A stretch of 64,000 bases of DNA from Quillaja saponaria (taxonomy: Eukaryota; Streptophyta; Magnoliopsida; Fabales; Quillajaceae). The stretch is from the NCBI GenBank assembly GCA_029379385.1, contig CM055610.1:18067422-18131421 (forward strand), given 5' to 3'. The position numbers and the translations under genes are program-made. This document shows positions 49,531-64,000 of this stretch, one piece after another (position 1 is the first letter of the stretch; the number at the start of each line of letters is the position of its first letter). A model generated the notes under the pieces. That model had not been told where the DNA came from and did not search any database. It saw only the letters and a list, made by a program, of their open reading frames with translations.

Positions 49531-50275
49531 ATGGATGGAAATTCTGCTATCAAGTTTCTTGTCTCATTGCTGCTTGTACTAGTTGTAGTGCAAGCAGATA
49601 TGCCTGCTATATTCCCAACTTCAACTCCACCACCACCACCACTTCTAGTATCACAGACTTCACCTTCTCTGTCTCCTACCCAAACCCCCCAAGACCCCAA
49701 TCTATCTCCTCCAGTCATTACCCAAAATCCACAAGTACCTTCATCTCCTCCAGATTTTCTTCAAGCTCCGCCACCTGTGCCTGTATTTTCTCCTCCTCCT
49801 CCTCCTCCCATTACCTTTGATACCATAGTTCCACCACATGTGCCTGTAATTCCTCGTCCTCCTCCTCCTACTCCCATTACCATTGACCCCCTGCCTCCAC
49901 CACCTGTGCCTGTATTTCCTCCTCCTCCTCCTTTTGTTACCATTCAACCACCTCAGAGTTGTAGTGATAAGTGTGGTACTAAATGTGCAGACAAAGGCAG
50001 TGGTTTTCGCTATAAGTTTTGCTTTGGTTTCTGTATGACGAAGTGCAAGATTTTACCATTTGATGCCTCATATGCCTGTACACAAAATTGTGTTACAAAC
50101 AATCTGACAAGAGGTAAATACAAAATCATTTATTGTTCTTAAATCTTATCCTGTTTTTTACTTGGAGTTCTTATTAGTATAAGATTCTTACTTATGTATC
50201 TTTTTTGATTTGGCAGATGTGGACAATGTGGAAGACTTTGTTGATTCTTGCTACAAGATATGCTCCAAAAATTAG
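49531..50275 (+). CDS. Secreted proline-rich protein with Cys-rich thionin-like C-terminus (2 exons)
   Basis: The exons are 49531-50113 and 50217-50275 with a GT-AG intron, giving 213 aa. Residues 1-23 form a signal peptide (KFLVSLLLVLVVVQA). The middle (about 30-145) is Pro-rich, with three imperfect repeats of a module like PPPVPVF-PPPPP followed by IT(F/I)D, separated by about 30 residues. The C-terminal part has ten Cys arranged CxxxC-x3-C ... C-x3-C-x3-C ... C-x3-C ... C-x3-C, resembling plant thionin-family or Cys-rich extracellular domains. The last Cys pair lies on exon 2. The protein is likely extracellular or wall-associated, with the Pro-rich part acting as a wall anchor; any antimicrobial role is inference from the Cys pattern. 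The poly-Pro codon runs could expand or contract. Confidence 0.85.
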
Positions 50276-51623
50276 TTTCGAGTTCCTACTCAATGGAATA
50301 AGAGAATCCTAATAAGGAGCAATGCACTCCCTAGTCCCTAGTTTTTATGTATGTCAATAAATTTAGTTCATGATTGTGGTTGACGAACTTTTCAAATTTT
50401 CATCCAGAAAAAATAATATAGTGGATCAAATTACATTATATTATCTTTTATTTATCTTCATTTTAAGTAATTGAATCAAACCTTCTGGTTCTAGCCAAGG
50501 GAATCACACTAAATATTCTGAATCTGGAAGGGCTTGGTAACAATGCATCAATAACGAATGAAAATCTCATAAAATAGGATGGTTCAAACAAACTTGCATA
50601 TTATGTTCTTATTTTATATGAAATTTCATTTTAAAAAATTATTTCAAGTATATAATCTTCATGTTCAAGTTTTATCTAATCGACATTCCGACCTTGTAAA
50701 ATATAAGCTACAACTTATGAGAATAGAGTTTAGAAAAATTTAAATTAAAAAATTCATAAATGAAACAAATCTATTTAACCATCACAAAAATCTTTAAAAT
50801 TTTATCAAGATATTATTTTTAATGAAAAAAATAAACTTTGTAATAATTTAATAGTCATATTGAATTGATCAATTTGAGTATGGCAAGCAGAGGAGGCACA
50901 AAAATCAATTGAGTCAATGTTAATTTATACGTTAATAAATATATGTCTTATTAAAAATATTCGGAAATCAATATATCGTCATAATTTACAAATTAAAAAT
51001 TAATAGAAATTTTTTATATGTTAATAAATGTTAATTAGTACTCTCCTTTTTCATAAACTTTTATCCCAACACATTAAGATGATGACAAAAGATTTTTTAA
51101 GTTGATCAAATTTAATTTAAATATTCTAAAAGTTTAGACTTTAAGTATGAGAGGCAGTTTAAATGATTTTTGTCCCATTAATTTTAGTACGATACTTGCA
51201 ACATATGTTTAATTTGGATCTTATTATCATTAGCTACCTTCTTTGACCTTGTAATCCTTGAAGGAAATGACAAAGCAAGTAAGTTCATCAAAATAGATAG
51301 ATTTTCTTTATTTAATTTTCACAAAATAACTATATAATTGATATATAAAGGTTAAATCTCAGACTTACCTAAAATTTTTAATATATCCCAAATAATATAT
51401 ATGAAAAAATAAAATAGTATATGAATGTGGTTCGATTCGGTTCAATTAGATTAAGCACGACTAAATTTGTATACATGTAACAATTTCAACCTTCTATTCA
51501 CTTGCAAATTTTTTAAAAAAATCATTGATGAAATTGGGAAAGAAATTTTTTTTGATGAAATTTGTAAGTTTTTTTCTTTTATAAAAAAAAATCACATGAA
51601 AATAGAAAAAGAAAGGCTTTAAC
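50276..51623. other. AT-rich spacer
   Basis: No exon was recognised. The interval ends with the promoter of the ribosomal protein gene. Confidence 0.55.
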
Positions 51624-51629
51624 TGGGCC
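51624..51629 (+). promoter_or_regulatory. Site II element (TGGGCC) of the ribosomal protein promoter
   Basis: TGGGCC, followed by a second GGGCCT, lies about 190 bases before the eL20 ATG. Site II motifs combined with a telo-box are a known hallmark of plant ribosomal-protein and growth-related promoters. Confidence 0.7.
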
Positions 51630-51679
51630 GGGCCTATTTGGGTTTCCTAACAATAACCCGGTTTGGCCTTATGCATCCA

Positions 51680-51688
51680 TTAGGGTTT
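51680..51688 (+). promoter_or_regulatory. Telo-box (TTAGGGTTT)
   Basis: TTAGGGTTT, the reverse complement of AAACCCTAA, lies about 50 bases downstream of the site II motif and 127 bases before the eL20 ATG. This site II plus telo-box pairing is typical of translation-machinery genes. Confidence 0.75.
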
Positions 51689-51814
51689 TGAAAGTTTCAA
51701 TTTAGTCTTTGTAAGTAGTAGACGGACGGAAAGAACCAGTTTTAGAGGACGGTGGCCGCTAGGAGTTGGTACCTCTAAGCAAAGACTGTAGCATCTTCTC
51801 CTTCACCTCCAAAA

Positions 51815-53984
<2,170 letters not shown>

Positions 53985-54962
53985 TTCATATCATATGACT
54001 TGCGTGTCGTTTTGAAGCTGTGTAGATTTTATCTTTAAATTAGGAAAGAGACCGAAACAGTTATCACATAGCAGCAAGTTTCCATTTTTCTGTGACTAGA
54101 GACAGTCTATTTTGTGCTTTTGAGTTTTAAAGATTGTGTTTTGGATGGTGGATTTTAGCTTTATTGATCGTAGTAGATTGAAACAGTTTGTTAATTTGTC
54201 TACTCTATCTATATCACGGCCAGTTCTTATGCATCTTGTACCGCACCAGCTTCCACTGATACGTGGGGAGTTGAACTTCATTATACGGCACCTTCCAACT
54301 CTTTAAGCATATAAATAAAATAGTGTTCCAACTGAACCTAGGATTTATAATTCGTATAAATCAATAATTTTACAAGTTTATGTTGTCCAATCAGTTTTTC
54401 AACATTTTCAAATGATATTACTAAAAGGTTCTTAAATGGTTTTTAAATCTGATTTGTTTTAAATTTCTTACAATTTACACGTTCAAATTCTGCTCTATTT
54501 ATGAGAGCTAAGAGCCAACTTGACCAAACCTGTCCATTTTGATAAGAACCTAGGGCTTGACCCAACCCATTTTGCAGGATGAGGGAAAGGACCAATTTTT
54601 ACAGTTGAGATTCAGACACAGAAAAAGATAGCCAACTGCACAACAAAAAGTGGTTGGTGGGGTGGTAGGTTGACTTTCAACTAATCCTAGTGTTTGGTGG
54701 AAATGTGAAAATTGAAGCAGAGGCAGCCACAAAGGGGTAGCATTTAGTATGTGCTTTAGTAGTATCTCCTTTCATTTCCATTCTGTTCTGGGTTTTCTCT
54801 TCTTCAACAGTCAGCTCAAATTTATACTTCGCTCATGTAAGTTTTACTCTCTTTTTTTCCTTTCCTTTTTGTTCTTATTGATGCTTATTATCGTTATGAT
54901 GGTTGTTAGTTGTTTATTGTGCAGTGTTGGTTTCAATTTGATTTGTGAATTTGACCAATTAA
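53985..54962. other. Spacer between eL20 and the hydrolase-like gene
   Basis: This interval holds the 3' untranslated region of eL20 and the promoter or leader of the next gene. A leader donor-like AT|GTAAGT is at about 54837. No separate coding gene was seen. Confidence 0.5.
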
Positions 54963-57900
54963 ATGGCAGACAAACTTGTAAACCCAGAAGAACAGGTAAA
55001 CCCTTTGAAGTTTTTCCAGTTACACAAGTAATCTTCCATTTCCTATTTAAAAGTTCCCCATGCAAGAATCAACATTGCTTTTTTAATTTTATTTTTTTAT
55101 GTAAGTCATTCTTTCTAATTTTACCGGTCAATAACAGGCTTTTGTAGCTGGGGTCAAAATAAAATATGGTTCATAATCACTAAATGGGTATTTCTATGAT
55201 TAAATTTTATAGGTTGTTCTTGGAGAAGAAATAGACCATGTGAGGTTAATTACTTTGAATCGGCCCCGTCAATTAAATGTGATCTCGTCAAAAGTGGTAT
55301 GTTAAAAAAATTTGATCTTGGTTATCTTTCCTTGCTTCAATTTACTGCAATGATCTTTTGTTGTAACTTGTTACTACTTCACTCTGATCAGGTTTCTCTG
55401 TTGGCTGAATATTTGGACAAGTGGGAGAAAGATGACAAAGCAGAGCTTGTTATAATAAAGGTTGCCCTCCAATTGCTTCTGATGTTGCTGAACATCATTC
55501 TCTTCAGGAATTTTTTTGACAACTTAGTTGCCAAACTTCCTTTTTTCTTATAATGCTACTGCTACTGGATGATTTTTCAGGGCTCTGGTAGAGCTTTTTC
55601 TGCTGGTGGGGATTTGAAAATGTTCTATGATGGCAGGAAATCAAGTAAATGTTCTATTCTCTTCAAGTTGCCTGTATCAATCAAATGTAGTAATCGATTG
55701 TGACGTTAAGTTGCCTGTATCAATCAATTGCTTTTTTGACAGATGATTCATGCCTTGAAGTGGTATACAGAATGTATTGGCTTTGCTATCATATTCATAC
55801 CTACAAGAAAACTCAGGTTCTGTTCTGAAGTTGTATCCTCTAGTCTGTCCCTAAACCTGTAATTTCAATTAATGTTCCTGATGAAGTTTGATCTAGAGCT
55901 GTGCTAGTAATTATGATGTTATAATAGGTTGCCCTTGTCAATGGAATTTCAATGGGTGGAGGGGCATCTTTGATGGTACCATTGAAGTTCTCAGTAGTCA
56001 CAGAAAAAACTGTGGGTATTTAATCCTTGTAAATATCATATGCAAATCCATGTAATTGTGCTTAGATTTAATTTTCAACATGTTGTAATAACATACTATT
56101 TTTGTTTGTCCTGCCTTCTCAAATGCTTTGACATAGGTCTTTGCTACTCCAGAAGCAAGTATTGGGTTCCATACTGATTGTGGCTTCTCATACATTCTTT
56201 CCCATCTCCCCGGACATTTGGGTAAGCATGTAATCCAACTCTCTGTACAAATGTTCAATTGCTTCCTTTGTACTTGCCCTTTATCAAGAGCTGTTTGATC
56301 TTCTGTGACAGAAAAACTTTTTATAACTGTTTTTCTAAATCAATAGATTATATAATATTTTCAATAGTATTAAGGGACAGTCATCAAGTTTTTATTGAAG
56401 TTCCATAGTGGAAGAGAAAATTAAGGAAAAGAGGTTTATAAGTGATAGTGTGGTTGAGTGAGCACAAAAATTCTTCCTTTGTTTTTGGGAACGATACACT
56501 ACTGTCTTGTCTTAAACATAGAGTGAGCATACAAATTCTTCCCTCCCTCTGAAATTGAGATCATTGTATGCCGATATGCAGGGGAATACTTGGCATTAAC
56601 TGGTGCGAGGTTGAATGGTAAGGAGTTGGTTGCAGCTGGACTGGCAACCCATTTTGTTCCTTCTGAGGTTAGTTGGAACTTTGGATCCTCATTTGATTAT
56701 GCTTCTCATTGCTCTAAAGCCAAGTCCTGAAATTAGCTCATTATGTTCACTGTTCACACATGCTTGTGTATTCCTATTTGGTGGTAGGCTGGACAAGAGG
56801 CAATTAAATGTCACTGTCTGCATAGTCATATGGCTGTTGATCCAAATATGTTTAAACTCCATGATCTATGAAATGTTGCACAAAAAGGTTTAGGGAGCAC
56901 TGTACACCACAAGAAAGACATTTTTGTCATCTTGATGGATGTGAACGTGTTTGACCAATTATCATATTCATGTCTAATATGACTTGGAAGCTGAAGTGTT
57001 AAAACTGTACAGAGAGCTCCACATATAAATAGTGTCAACTGCATGCCTCACTTGTATATTGTCATTTGGCTGTTTGGATAGACTTTCACGTTAAAAAATA
57101 AAGATTCTGATAGTAATGTTGCTTTTCAAATATGAAATAAGCAAACAATATGTTGCTCTTCAAGTATGAAACTCAGTCACAGCATGATACATAGGGGTTC
57201 AGTTGGCTTTATACTCTTCACCTTAGCAGCCAACTATGAGAAATTTCAATCCATCTATTGTAGAATGGGTCTTCTGTCTGTTTGTGTGTTTGATCATGGC
57301 CTTAGGGAATGAAATTGAGATAATATCATTCTGATTTCAACGTGATCACTTTACCTGCTGTGGAAATGATGGCATACTGGATACTGGCAGTGGTAACAGC
57401 TTGTCATTCCCATTGTGCTTCAGTTAGGTTTTGAAGCCATGGAAACCTGCAGATGGACCTGTATCAATATATATCGCATTTCCAAATGTCTTTTTTTTTG
57501 GTTTCTAGGACAAGTAACCCGTGGAAAGCGACATTGCTGCAAAAGAAGTGATTAAATCCTTGATTTAGAAATATTAGATTAGCAGCAGTTGTTTGAAATG
57601 GAAGTTTGATTACATTATTTTTGTATATCAGAAAATTTCTGAGCTAGAGAAGCGTCTGATAAGCTTGAACTCTGGTGATGAGAGTGCAGTAAAATCAGCA
57701 ATCGAAGAATTCTCTGCAGAAGTTAAACTTGATGAAGGAAGTGTCTTAAACAAGTAATAAATCTTCAACAGTGATGTGTAGTTGTTGTTTCTTGATAAAT
57801 TTTCACTGTTATGAGCAATAAACTACAGTGTATTCATGCTGGTAAGCTTTGGTGATCTTTCAGGCTACCAATAATTGATGAGTGCTTCTCCAAGGATACT

Positions 57901-59885
57901 GTTGTAGAAATAATAAATGCATTGGTAAGTTTTCTTCCCTACTCCCCTCTCCTCCTGTATATGCAGATTTGCAGGAATATTCATCACATTGTTGCATGCT
58001 GATGTCTATTCTGAGTCATGATATGTAGATGATAATATACTTTGATTTTTAGGAAGCTGAATCAAAGAAAGAAGGGAATGAATGGATTGGTTCAGTGCTA
58101 AAAGGGTTGAAACGATCATCACCTACTGGGTTGCAGATAACACTAAGATCGGTAAGGGTTCCATCCATCAACATTGAAATCCTTAATAAGGAACAGTGAG
58201 TGGCAATTATTATGACATCTAATGGTCAACACGAACTTTTGTGAGAAACACATCTAAACTCACCTCACAGGACAATAATAAAAGCTCAACACGTTGGGTT
58301 CAATGCCTCCAACACAAACATTTAGTGCTGTTTTGTCCTTTACTTACAAGGGTGTTCTCCTGAAACCTTGAAAGAAAGAAGGGCACAATTTCAAACATTA
58401 TAGCATGTGCGCCCACCCTCCCCCTATCCCCGCAATAGCCGGGGAGCACTTTGTGCACCGGGTGAGCCCTTTTATAAATTAACATATCCTTATGGTTCTT
58501 ATATTGGAATAGAGATAAAAGATTTCTATATATTATAAAAAAGTTGCCACTTTGTTTACAGCTGTAGTTTTTATCTTTGCTAATCTGATTACGACCAAAG
58601 TTGTCAGATATTTATAGATGCTTTTATCTTTTGGCTTTACTCACAAGTAAAATTCAAGTTAGAACACTTGCAAAAAATTGAAATATATCCAAGCCTGACA
58701 CCTTGACATATACCAGTCTCATTGCAAAAACAAAGTGAATAGTGTGATTTGTGAACCTAAATATTTGGCTTATGCTTAGAGGACAGGGGGAGGCTTCTTC
58801 CACCCAAAAGTAAATTGCTCAAAGATGCCACTTATGCATGCACATCATAAAATGACATGATGTTTGAAAATCTCTAGCAAGTCATACCCTTAGTTTAGTG
58901 GTCCATTTGTTCTGAAGTGCCTCTCTCCTTATCTGCATGCTTAGCTAATTCTAAAGCCCATAAAGGTTAGCTGACTGAATCAAGTAATAGTAGGAGACAG
59001 GGTGATTTCAAAGTTTATATCTTTCTTAGCAAAAATAAGAAGTAAAAATTCTTGGATCTTTTGCAAAAATAAAAGCTAGCCGACCCCAACTAGTTTGGGA
59101 TTTAAGGCTTAGTTGAGTTGAGTTTTACATATGCTACTTCTTACAATTATGAATGTCTCCAGGTTCGTGTCGGAAGGAATCAAACACTAACTGAATCTCT
59201 AAAGAAGGAGTTTAGATTGACAATGAATATACTACGAACCACAATATCAGAGGATGTGTATGAGGTAATTCTACGTCATAATTCTAGCAAAACTTATCCT
59301 GAGCAGGTAAGTTTTATCAACACACAGTTTCTTTCCTACTCAAGTCTGAAGAAAACTTTACTTTTTCTGTGGAAAGGGTATCAGAGCTCTCACCATTGAC
59401 AAGGACAATACTCCAAAGGTACTCGCTATCAACCTCTCTCTCAGATTTCTTTCTTCTATTAGGTTATACCTAACTCCAAAATTCTGAACATTGAAGTGTC
59501 GAGGCATATGCCCACTTTTTTTATTGAATGACCCTGGTTTAAAAGACCTTAATTTTAATTTCATCATGTCATCCTTCTGTTTTTCCATTAAGCTGTTAGG
59601 AATAAAAGCCAATTATTATTGTTGTTCCTCTCTTATGATGTCTCTTTGCAGTGGGAACCTACATCCCTTGACAAAGTGGATGATGGAAAGGTAGATCTGG
59701 TCTTTCAGCCATTCAAAGTGGATCTAGAGCTTCAGATTCCAGAAAAGGAGGAATCCAGGTTGGTTTAGCTCCAAGGTGAAAAGATTTACATTTTCTTAAT
59801 TAATATTGATCAGTATAATGAATCACTATTGCAAATCGAAAACAGGTGGGCTGGTAAATATGAGAACTCAGCTTATGCAATATAG
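54963..59885 (+). CDS. 3-hydroxyisobutyryl-CoA hydrolase-like protein, crotonase fold (15 exons)
   Basis: This is a crotonase-superfamily acyl-CoA thioesterase-like protein; characterised relatives hydrolyse 3-hydroxyisobutyryl-CoA in valine catabolism. The exons are 54963-54995, 55213-55296, 55392-55460, 55581-55644, 55743-55816, 55928-56011, 56137-56221, 56582-56667, 57632-57753, 57864-57924, 58053-58151, 59163-59264, 59377-59418, 59652-59758 and 59846-59885. Every phase agrees, giving 383 aa, the usual length. The conserved pieces are ITLNRPRQLNVIS, the oxyanion-hole segments GSGRAFSAGGDLKMF and NGISMGGGASLMVP, and FATPEASIGFHTD with catalytic candidates Glu142 and Asp150. The C-terminus ends ENSAYAI, with no peroxisomal SKL-type signal and no evident leader, so it may be cytosolic. 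It appears orthologous to Arabidopsis At1g06550 (from memory). Confidence 0.94.
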
Positions 59886-61426
59886 AAGGTGACAGACGAA
59901 GAATAAAACTATCTGGTCGGCAGCTGCTTGTGCTCAAAATATGTTGATTGCCCTTCTCCATGCGCCAACTTCACATTTGCTAATATCAATAATCTAAGGG
60001 AGTTTAGTTTGTGGACATAAGGTGTGCAAACCCTATGTGAAGATAAGGATAAGCAAGTATAGCTTCCAAATTAGATATTTTATGCTGATTGTAAAGGGAC
60101 TAAGTTCTGTAAATTTATTTCTGGCAATGATGGTATGACTCCCATTATCGTTCCTGTTTGGACCAAAAATAGCTTCCAAATTATCATCATGTGAAATGCT
60201 GTATTATTTGATGAGATATTTGATGAGAAGGAGGACCCCATATAGCAGGCACTATCAGATTTCACACCTCGAAAAGGTTGCATGAGCTAAGTACCTGTCT
60301 TGATCCACTTGTCCTATACCATTCTGCATTGCTCCACATATACCTATTCTTATTCTGGTTTCAATTTACTCATGAAAAAGTAAAACAATTACATAGGGTT
60401 GTGTATGATTCTAAATAGGTTGGATCATTTTGATGTGATAATAAAAGATCCCTCATAAAGTTTACAAAAAAAGAACAAACATAAGGCGTTTTGAGATGAA
60501 AATGTTAAATGGCAATCATCAGAGAGAAATCGACATCAGCTATTAAATTGATGTCCTATTCTAATAAACATTTCATCTTTTTATAAAGAGAATCAGAGAA
60601 GAAAAAAAGTAACCAAGTGCGTGATTAATTCCTGCTAATCATTGATTCAATGCAAAACTGAACACTGAAAGCTTCTTTTTAATTTAATTAAAGAGAACAT
60701 CAATTTTCTTTTCAATTATCCAAATTTTCATGTGCAAGTATAGAATCTCTCGATATTTACAGAGGGAAAGAATAACTTATATGCCTTAAGGTGGGGAGGT
60801 CACTTAGCAAACTGAATCTTAGTGATTAACAAAAATATGAAAAAACTGATTCTTAGCAAAAATGAAATAATAACCCAAAGATAGTAGTAAATTTCCTTCA
60901 AAATGCACTAGAATTTGAATTTGCAAAAAGAAACCTAATATATTTATATCATTAGAAAAGAAGAAAGCAGTTCCTTGGTCCGTGTATAAGCTTGTTCAAG
61001 CATACTATCATGGTGCATTCTTAATAGTGGGAAGCAAAAGATAATGTTTACTGGTAAAAACCTACCAAGATCCACTTTACAATTCTTCAACAAATTTCTT
61101 CTTCATTGAAATCTGATATACTTTTTCACTTAAATTCCACATTCTTTAAAATGGACTAACAAAGACTGTAAAAAAGAACCCCACAAGGTTGAAGTCTCCA
61201 TCCATGTCATTCCCCACTTACTCAATTTATTGAAAGGAATATAGTTCTACAGTGAGTTATAGAGTACAGAGCTAATAATCCATTGAAACACATACAGGTA
61301 AGAGACTTCTCTATGTTTACAAATGATTGTGATCCATTAGACTGGCTTCAATCTTCATTAGTATTAAAGGTGGTTTCCAATTCTTACTGAGGTGGACAGC
61401 AATCGAGTATAGATAAAGAAGGAAGA
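59886..61426. other. Spacer between the hydrolase-like gene and cytochrome b561
   Basis: No exon was recognised. The interval contains the 3' untranslated region of the preceding gene and the promoter of the next. Confidence 0.55.
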
Positions 61427-63043
61427 ATGGGGATTCTGCCTAAACTGCAGGTTACTTTCACCTTTCAGGCAAGTCTTATTCTTCTTAGTTTACCCATGAT
61501 TAGCTCATCCCATGAGCACATGAAAACCATAAGCAGTCATACAGGCAGCAAAGAAAACAAGCATAAGGTACTTGATGCTGCATATTATTCTTAATTAGAA
61601 GTATCAAATTTTCATTATCCTTCTTCATGGGCTGTTTGTATTATAATCTTTCTGTTTCATAACAACAACAGATCAGTGTCTTTTTTTTTTTTCTTTCTAA
61701 TTTTGGAGACTTGAAGGTTGAAGCTGATGACTTGTTTATGGTTTTACAAAGCTGAGTCCAAAACTTCAGTTTGAGATCACACTCCATGGCTTTCTTCTCT
61801 GGGCTTCAATGGGATTCTTAATGCCTGTTGGAATCCTTACTATCCGAATGTCAAACAGAGAAGAATGTGGAAGAAGACTGAAAATTTATTCTACGTTCAT
61901 GCAATTTTACAGGCAAGTAGACATAAATTCCTGTTACATTATAATTTTCCCTTAATCAAGATAATGTGTTGGTACTTTTATTTCTTTTTCTTTTACTTGA
62001 TAATAATATCCCTACAGTGGTAGACAAAGATTCAGTCTTGAACTTTGTTTAACAGGGTTGATTGCCATTTGCCATTGCTTTAGTTTAATAGGGTTGTTAG
62101 CCCCACTGCTTGACCTTTCATGATGGGGAAAGGGACATAATAGTAAAAAGGTTCTAGCTTTTTGGTTATTTTATCCAGCACACAGTTTCTTGGTATCCAA
62201 TTAAATCAAGTAAATTTTATAACCTTCGAGTAGATTAACAAGTGGAATATGATGAATACTTTAAGAACAAGAAAATACAATGATTAAAAATTGAAAATGA
62301 TTTCTAATTCATAGATTTCTTATCCTATTTTGGAATAGAGCATGTGCAAGGAACACAATTATACAATTAGGTGTGATATTTATCCAAATTCCAACTGACT
62401 AAATTGACCTTTTATCTCTCTTTTTCTGTTCTATAGCTACTTGCTGTACTTCTTGTCACAACAGCAGCTATAATGTCTGTCAAAAACTTCAGCAACTCCT
62501 TCAACAACAGTCATCAAAGAATAGGATTAGCATTATATGGTATCATATGGCTGCAAGTCCTGGTTGGTTTTCTCCTACCACAAAGGTATACAGTCGAATC
62601 GCCTCTCAGTAAGACAATTTGGTCAATCATAGAGTTCGTTGGCTTGACCCATGTTCATTTTTTTTTTTAACTCTATACCACAGTTGCAACTTTTCTTTGG
62701 ATTAGGCCTTTAATTCTCTTTTGTAACTTACAGGGGATCGAAAGGAAGAAGTGTGTGGTTCTTTGTGCACTGGGCAATTGGAATTGCAGTAGCCCTACTA
62801 GGAGTTCTAAACATATATACTGGTTTACAAGCCTACCATGATAAGACATCAAGAAGTACATGGCCTTGGACAATCATTCTAACTGTTCAGATATCTTCCA
62901 TTGTTTTATTCTACCTCTTCCAAGACAAATGGGTGCATATACAGAACCAAGGAGTTACTATGGGCAATGAACCAACAAGAATCACTTGCCAAGAGGTTTC
63001 TGTAGATGACAAGAAGAAAGAATTGAAGGTGGAGTCTTGCTAA
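61427..63043 (+). CDS. Cytochrome b561-domain membrane protein (4 exons), one-base frame break in exon 2
   Basis: A transmembrane electron carrier-like protein with b-type hemes; plant relatives transfer electrons across membranes, often using ascorbate. The exons are 61427-61567, 61752-61912, 62437-62585 and 62734-63043. An N-terminal signal peptide (residues about 12-30) precedes helices containing HGFLLWASMGFLMPVGILT, NNSHQRIGLALYGIIWLQ and WFFVHWAIGIAVALLGVLN, with conserved heme His candidates. Intron 2 uses a GC donor (CAG|GCAAGT). In exon 2 the frame is NREECGRRLKI up to about 61892 but shifts to FYVHAILQ afterwards. The exon is 161 bases where phases need 162, so one T is missing in AAAATTTATTC. 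With that base the protein would be about 253 aa. It has no DOMON domain. Confidence 0.87.
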
Positions 63044-64000
63044 GGAAGATGAACTGATGTCTTAATTTAACTGATACTGACTATTATTTTTATACACTTT
63101 GATCTCTATCCTTTCTTCTCACTTGGATTTTCATACTTAGGAAGCAGTAGTGTTTAAAGAACGTAGAGTATTAAAGAGTGAAGGAAGTAGTTATAACATT
63201 TTTCCGTGCAGGCAGAATGATTCTAAGTTGTGTAAGTTGAATGTTCAGAAACAGTTCAGGAATCTTGTTTGGAGTTGTCTTAAGAGTTGTGCAATCTTAA
63301 CTTGTGATCTGGCCTTTGAGAGGGTAGGAAATTGTTTCAATAAATGCTAGACATGAATGATATACCCTGTTTGCCTGCCATAAGAATGCAGGGAAAGAAA
63401 AGAAAACTAAGAATCTCATAATAATCATGTGAAATAATAGGTTGCTTGTAGATGCATGAATTTGAGAAAAAATATGGATTCTGATCATTGTAGAGAAATA
63501 TTCTTCCGAGCTACTACTACTATTGCCTGATAATTATAATGTCCTCTACTTTTTTAATTATTGGTAGTTTGACTTAGGAATAGAATAAACTGTGCACTGC
63601 ACTATTGATGCTAATGGAAGGACAACTAAAGACAACAATATTATCAAAAGTATTTTTATAATGTAATATTATGTAAATTCTCTGAAAACCCTAATGACAT
63701 AAAAGAAAAATTTAGAGTCCTAATAAAAAAAAATCATAATGATATAACGAAAAATCTAAATCCTAATAAATAAATAAAAACCTAATAACTCCTAATAATA
63801 CTAAATTATTAATTTATCCTTAATTTTAATATTACATAATTAAAATAAAATGAAATTTATAAACGATAAACTCCATTACACCCTTCTCCATCAACTACAT
63901 TTGAAAAAGTTTCTGCAGGAAATTTTAAACAAAGAAGTATTTCTGAAAGCAAAGGCTACTACAAAAGCGGTGTTTCAATGACAGATGGATAAAGATAAAG
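63044..64000. other. Downstream spacer to the window end
   Basis: AT-rich noncoding sequence after cytochrome b561. No exon is supported before the window ends. Confidence 0.55.

Noticed and set aside
49741..49947. Arg- and Gly-rich frames antisense to the Pro-rich gene
   Set aside because: Shadows of the CCT/CCA proline codons on the other strand.

Overview
This window is nuclear DNA from a eudicot plant. The evidence is AT-rich spacers, many short phase-consistent GT-AG introns, plant-type gene families, plastid- or mitochondrion-type N-termini and LTR/MITE debris. The species cannot be named from sequence alone, although the terpene synthase and gene spacing would fit a woody dicot. All exon joins below were built by hand from reading frame, splice sites and family conservation.

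Layout. 0-15 kb: 4-hydroxyphenylpyruvate dioxygenase (+, 2 exons), a complete 3-exon GDSL esterase/lipase (-), a damaged SAUR-like gene (+), debris of terpene-synthase terminal exons, a candidate diverged LTR, and a full 7-exon terpene synthase (-) whose secondary motifs are eroded. 14.7-17.5 kb: a solo-LTR-like element of 2,785 bp flanked by a perfect 5-bp duplication AGTAC. 17.5-22 kb: repeat-rich spacer, then a small acidic Gln-rich single-exon gene. 22.8-33 kb: a 12-exon NOL1/NOP2/sun (NSUN6-like, PUA-containing) RNA cytosine-5 methyltransferase (-) with single-base frame breaks. 33-41.8 kb: gene-poor, with a hAT-like non-autonomous element and degenerate ~60-bp tandem repeats. 41.8-54 kb: an intronless nepenthesin-type aspartic protease, a 2-exon YqaJ/PD-(D/E)XK nuclease-fold protein with a mitochondrial-type leader, a secreted Pro-rich/Cys-rich thionin-like protein, and ribosomal protein eL20 (L18a) with site II and telo-box promoter elements (all +). 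54-64 kb: a 15-exon 3-hydroxyisobutyryl-CoA hydrolase-like gene and a 4-exon cytochrome b561-domain gene with a one-base deletion (both +).

How they relate. There are no operons and most neighbours are functionally independent. HPPD (tyrosine catabolism, plastoquinone and tocopherol precursors) and the hydrolase-like gene (acyl-CoA or branched-chain catabolism) share a broad amino-acid-catabolism theme only. HPPD, the NSUN-type methyltransferase and the hydrolase-like gene correspond, from memory, to adjacent Arabidopsis genes At1g06570, At1g06560 and At1g06550. The window therefore looks like an expanded syntenic block into which other genes and repeats have been placed.

The points most worth a second look are the eroded terpene synthase with its relics, the TSD-bounded LTR, and the recurring one-base frame breaks (NSUN, cytochrome b561, SAUR). 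Those breaks may be real decay or consensus errors. I found no undescribed multi-gene system, CRISPR array, or tRNA/rRNA gene.
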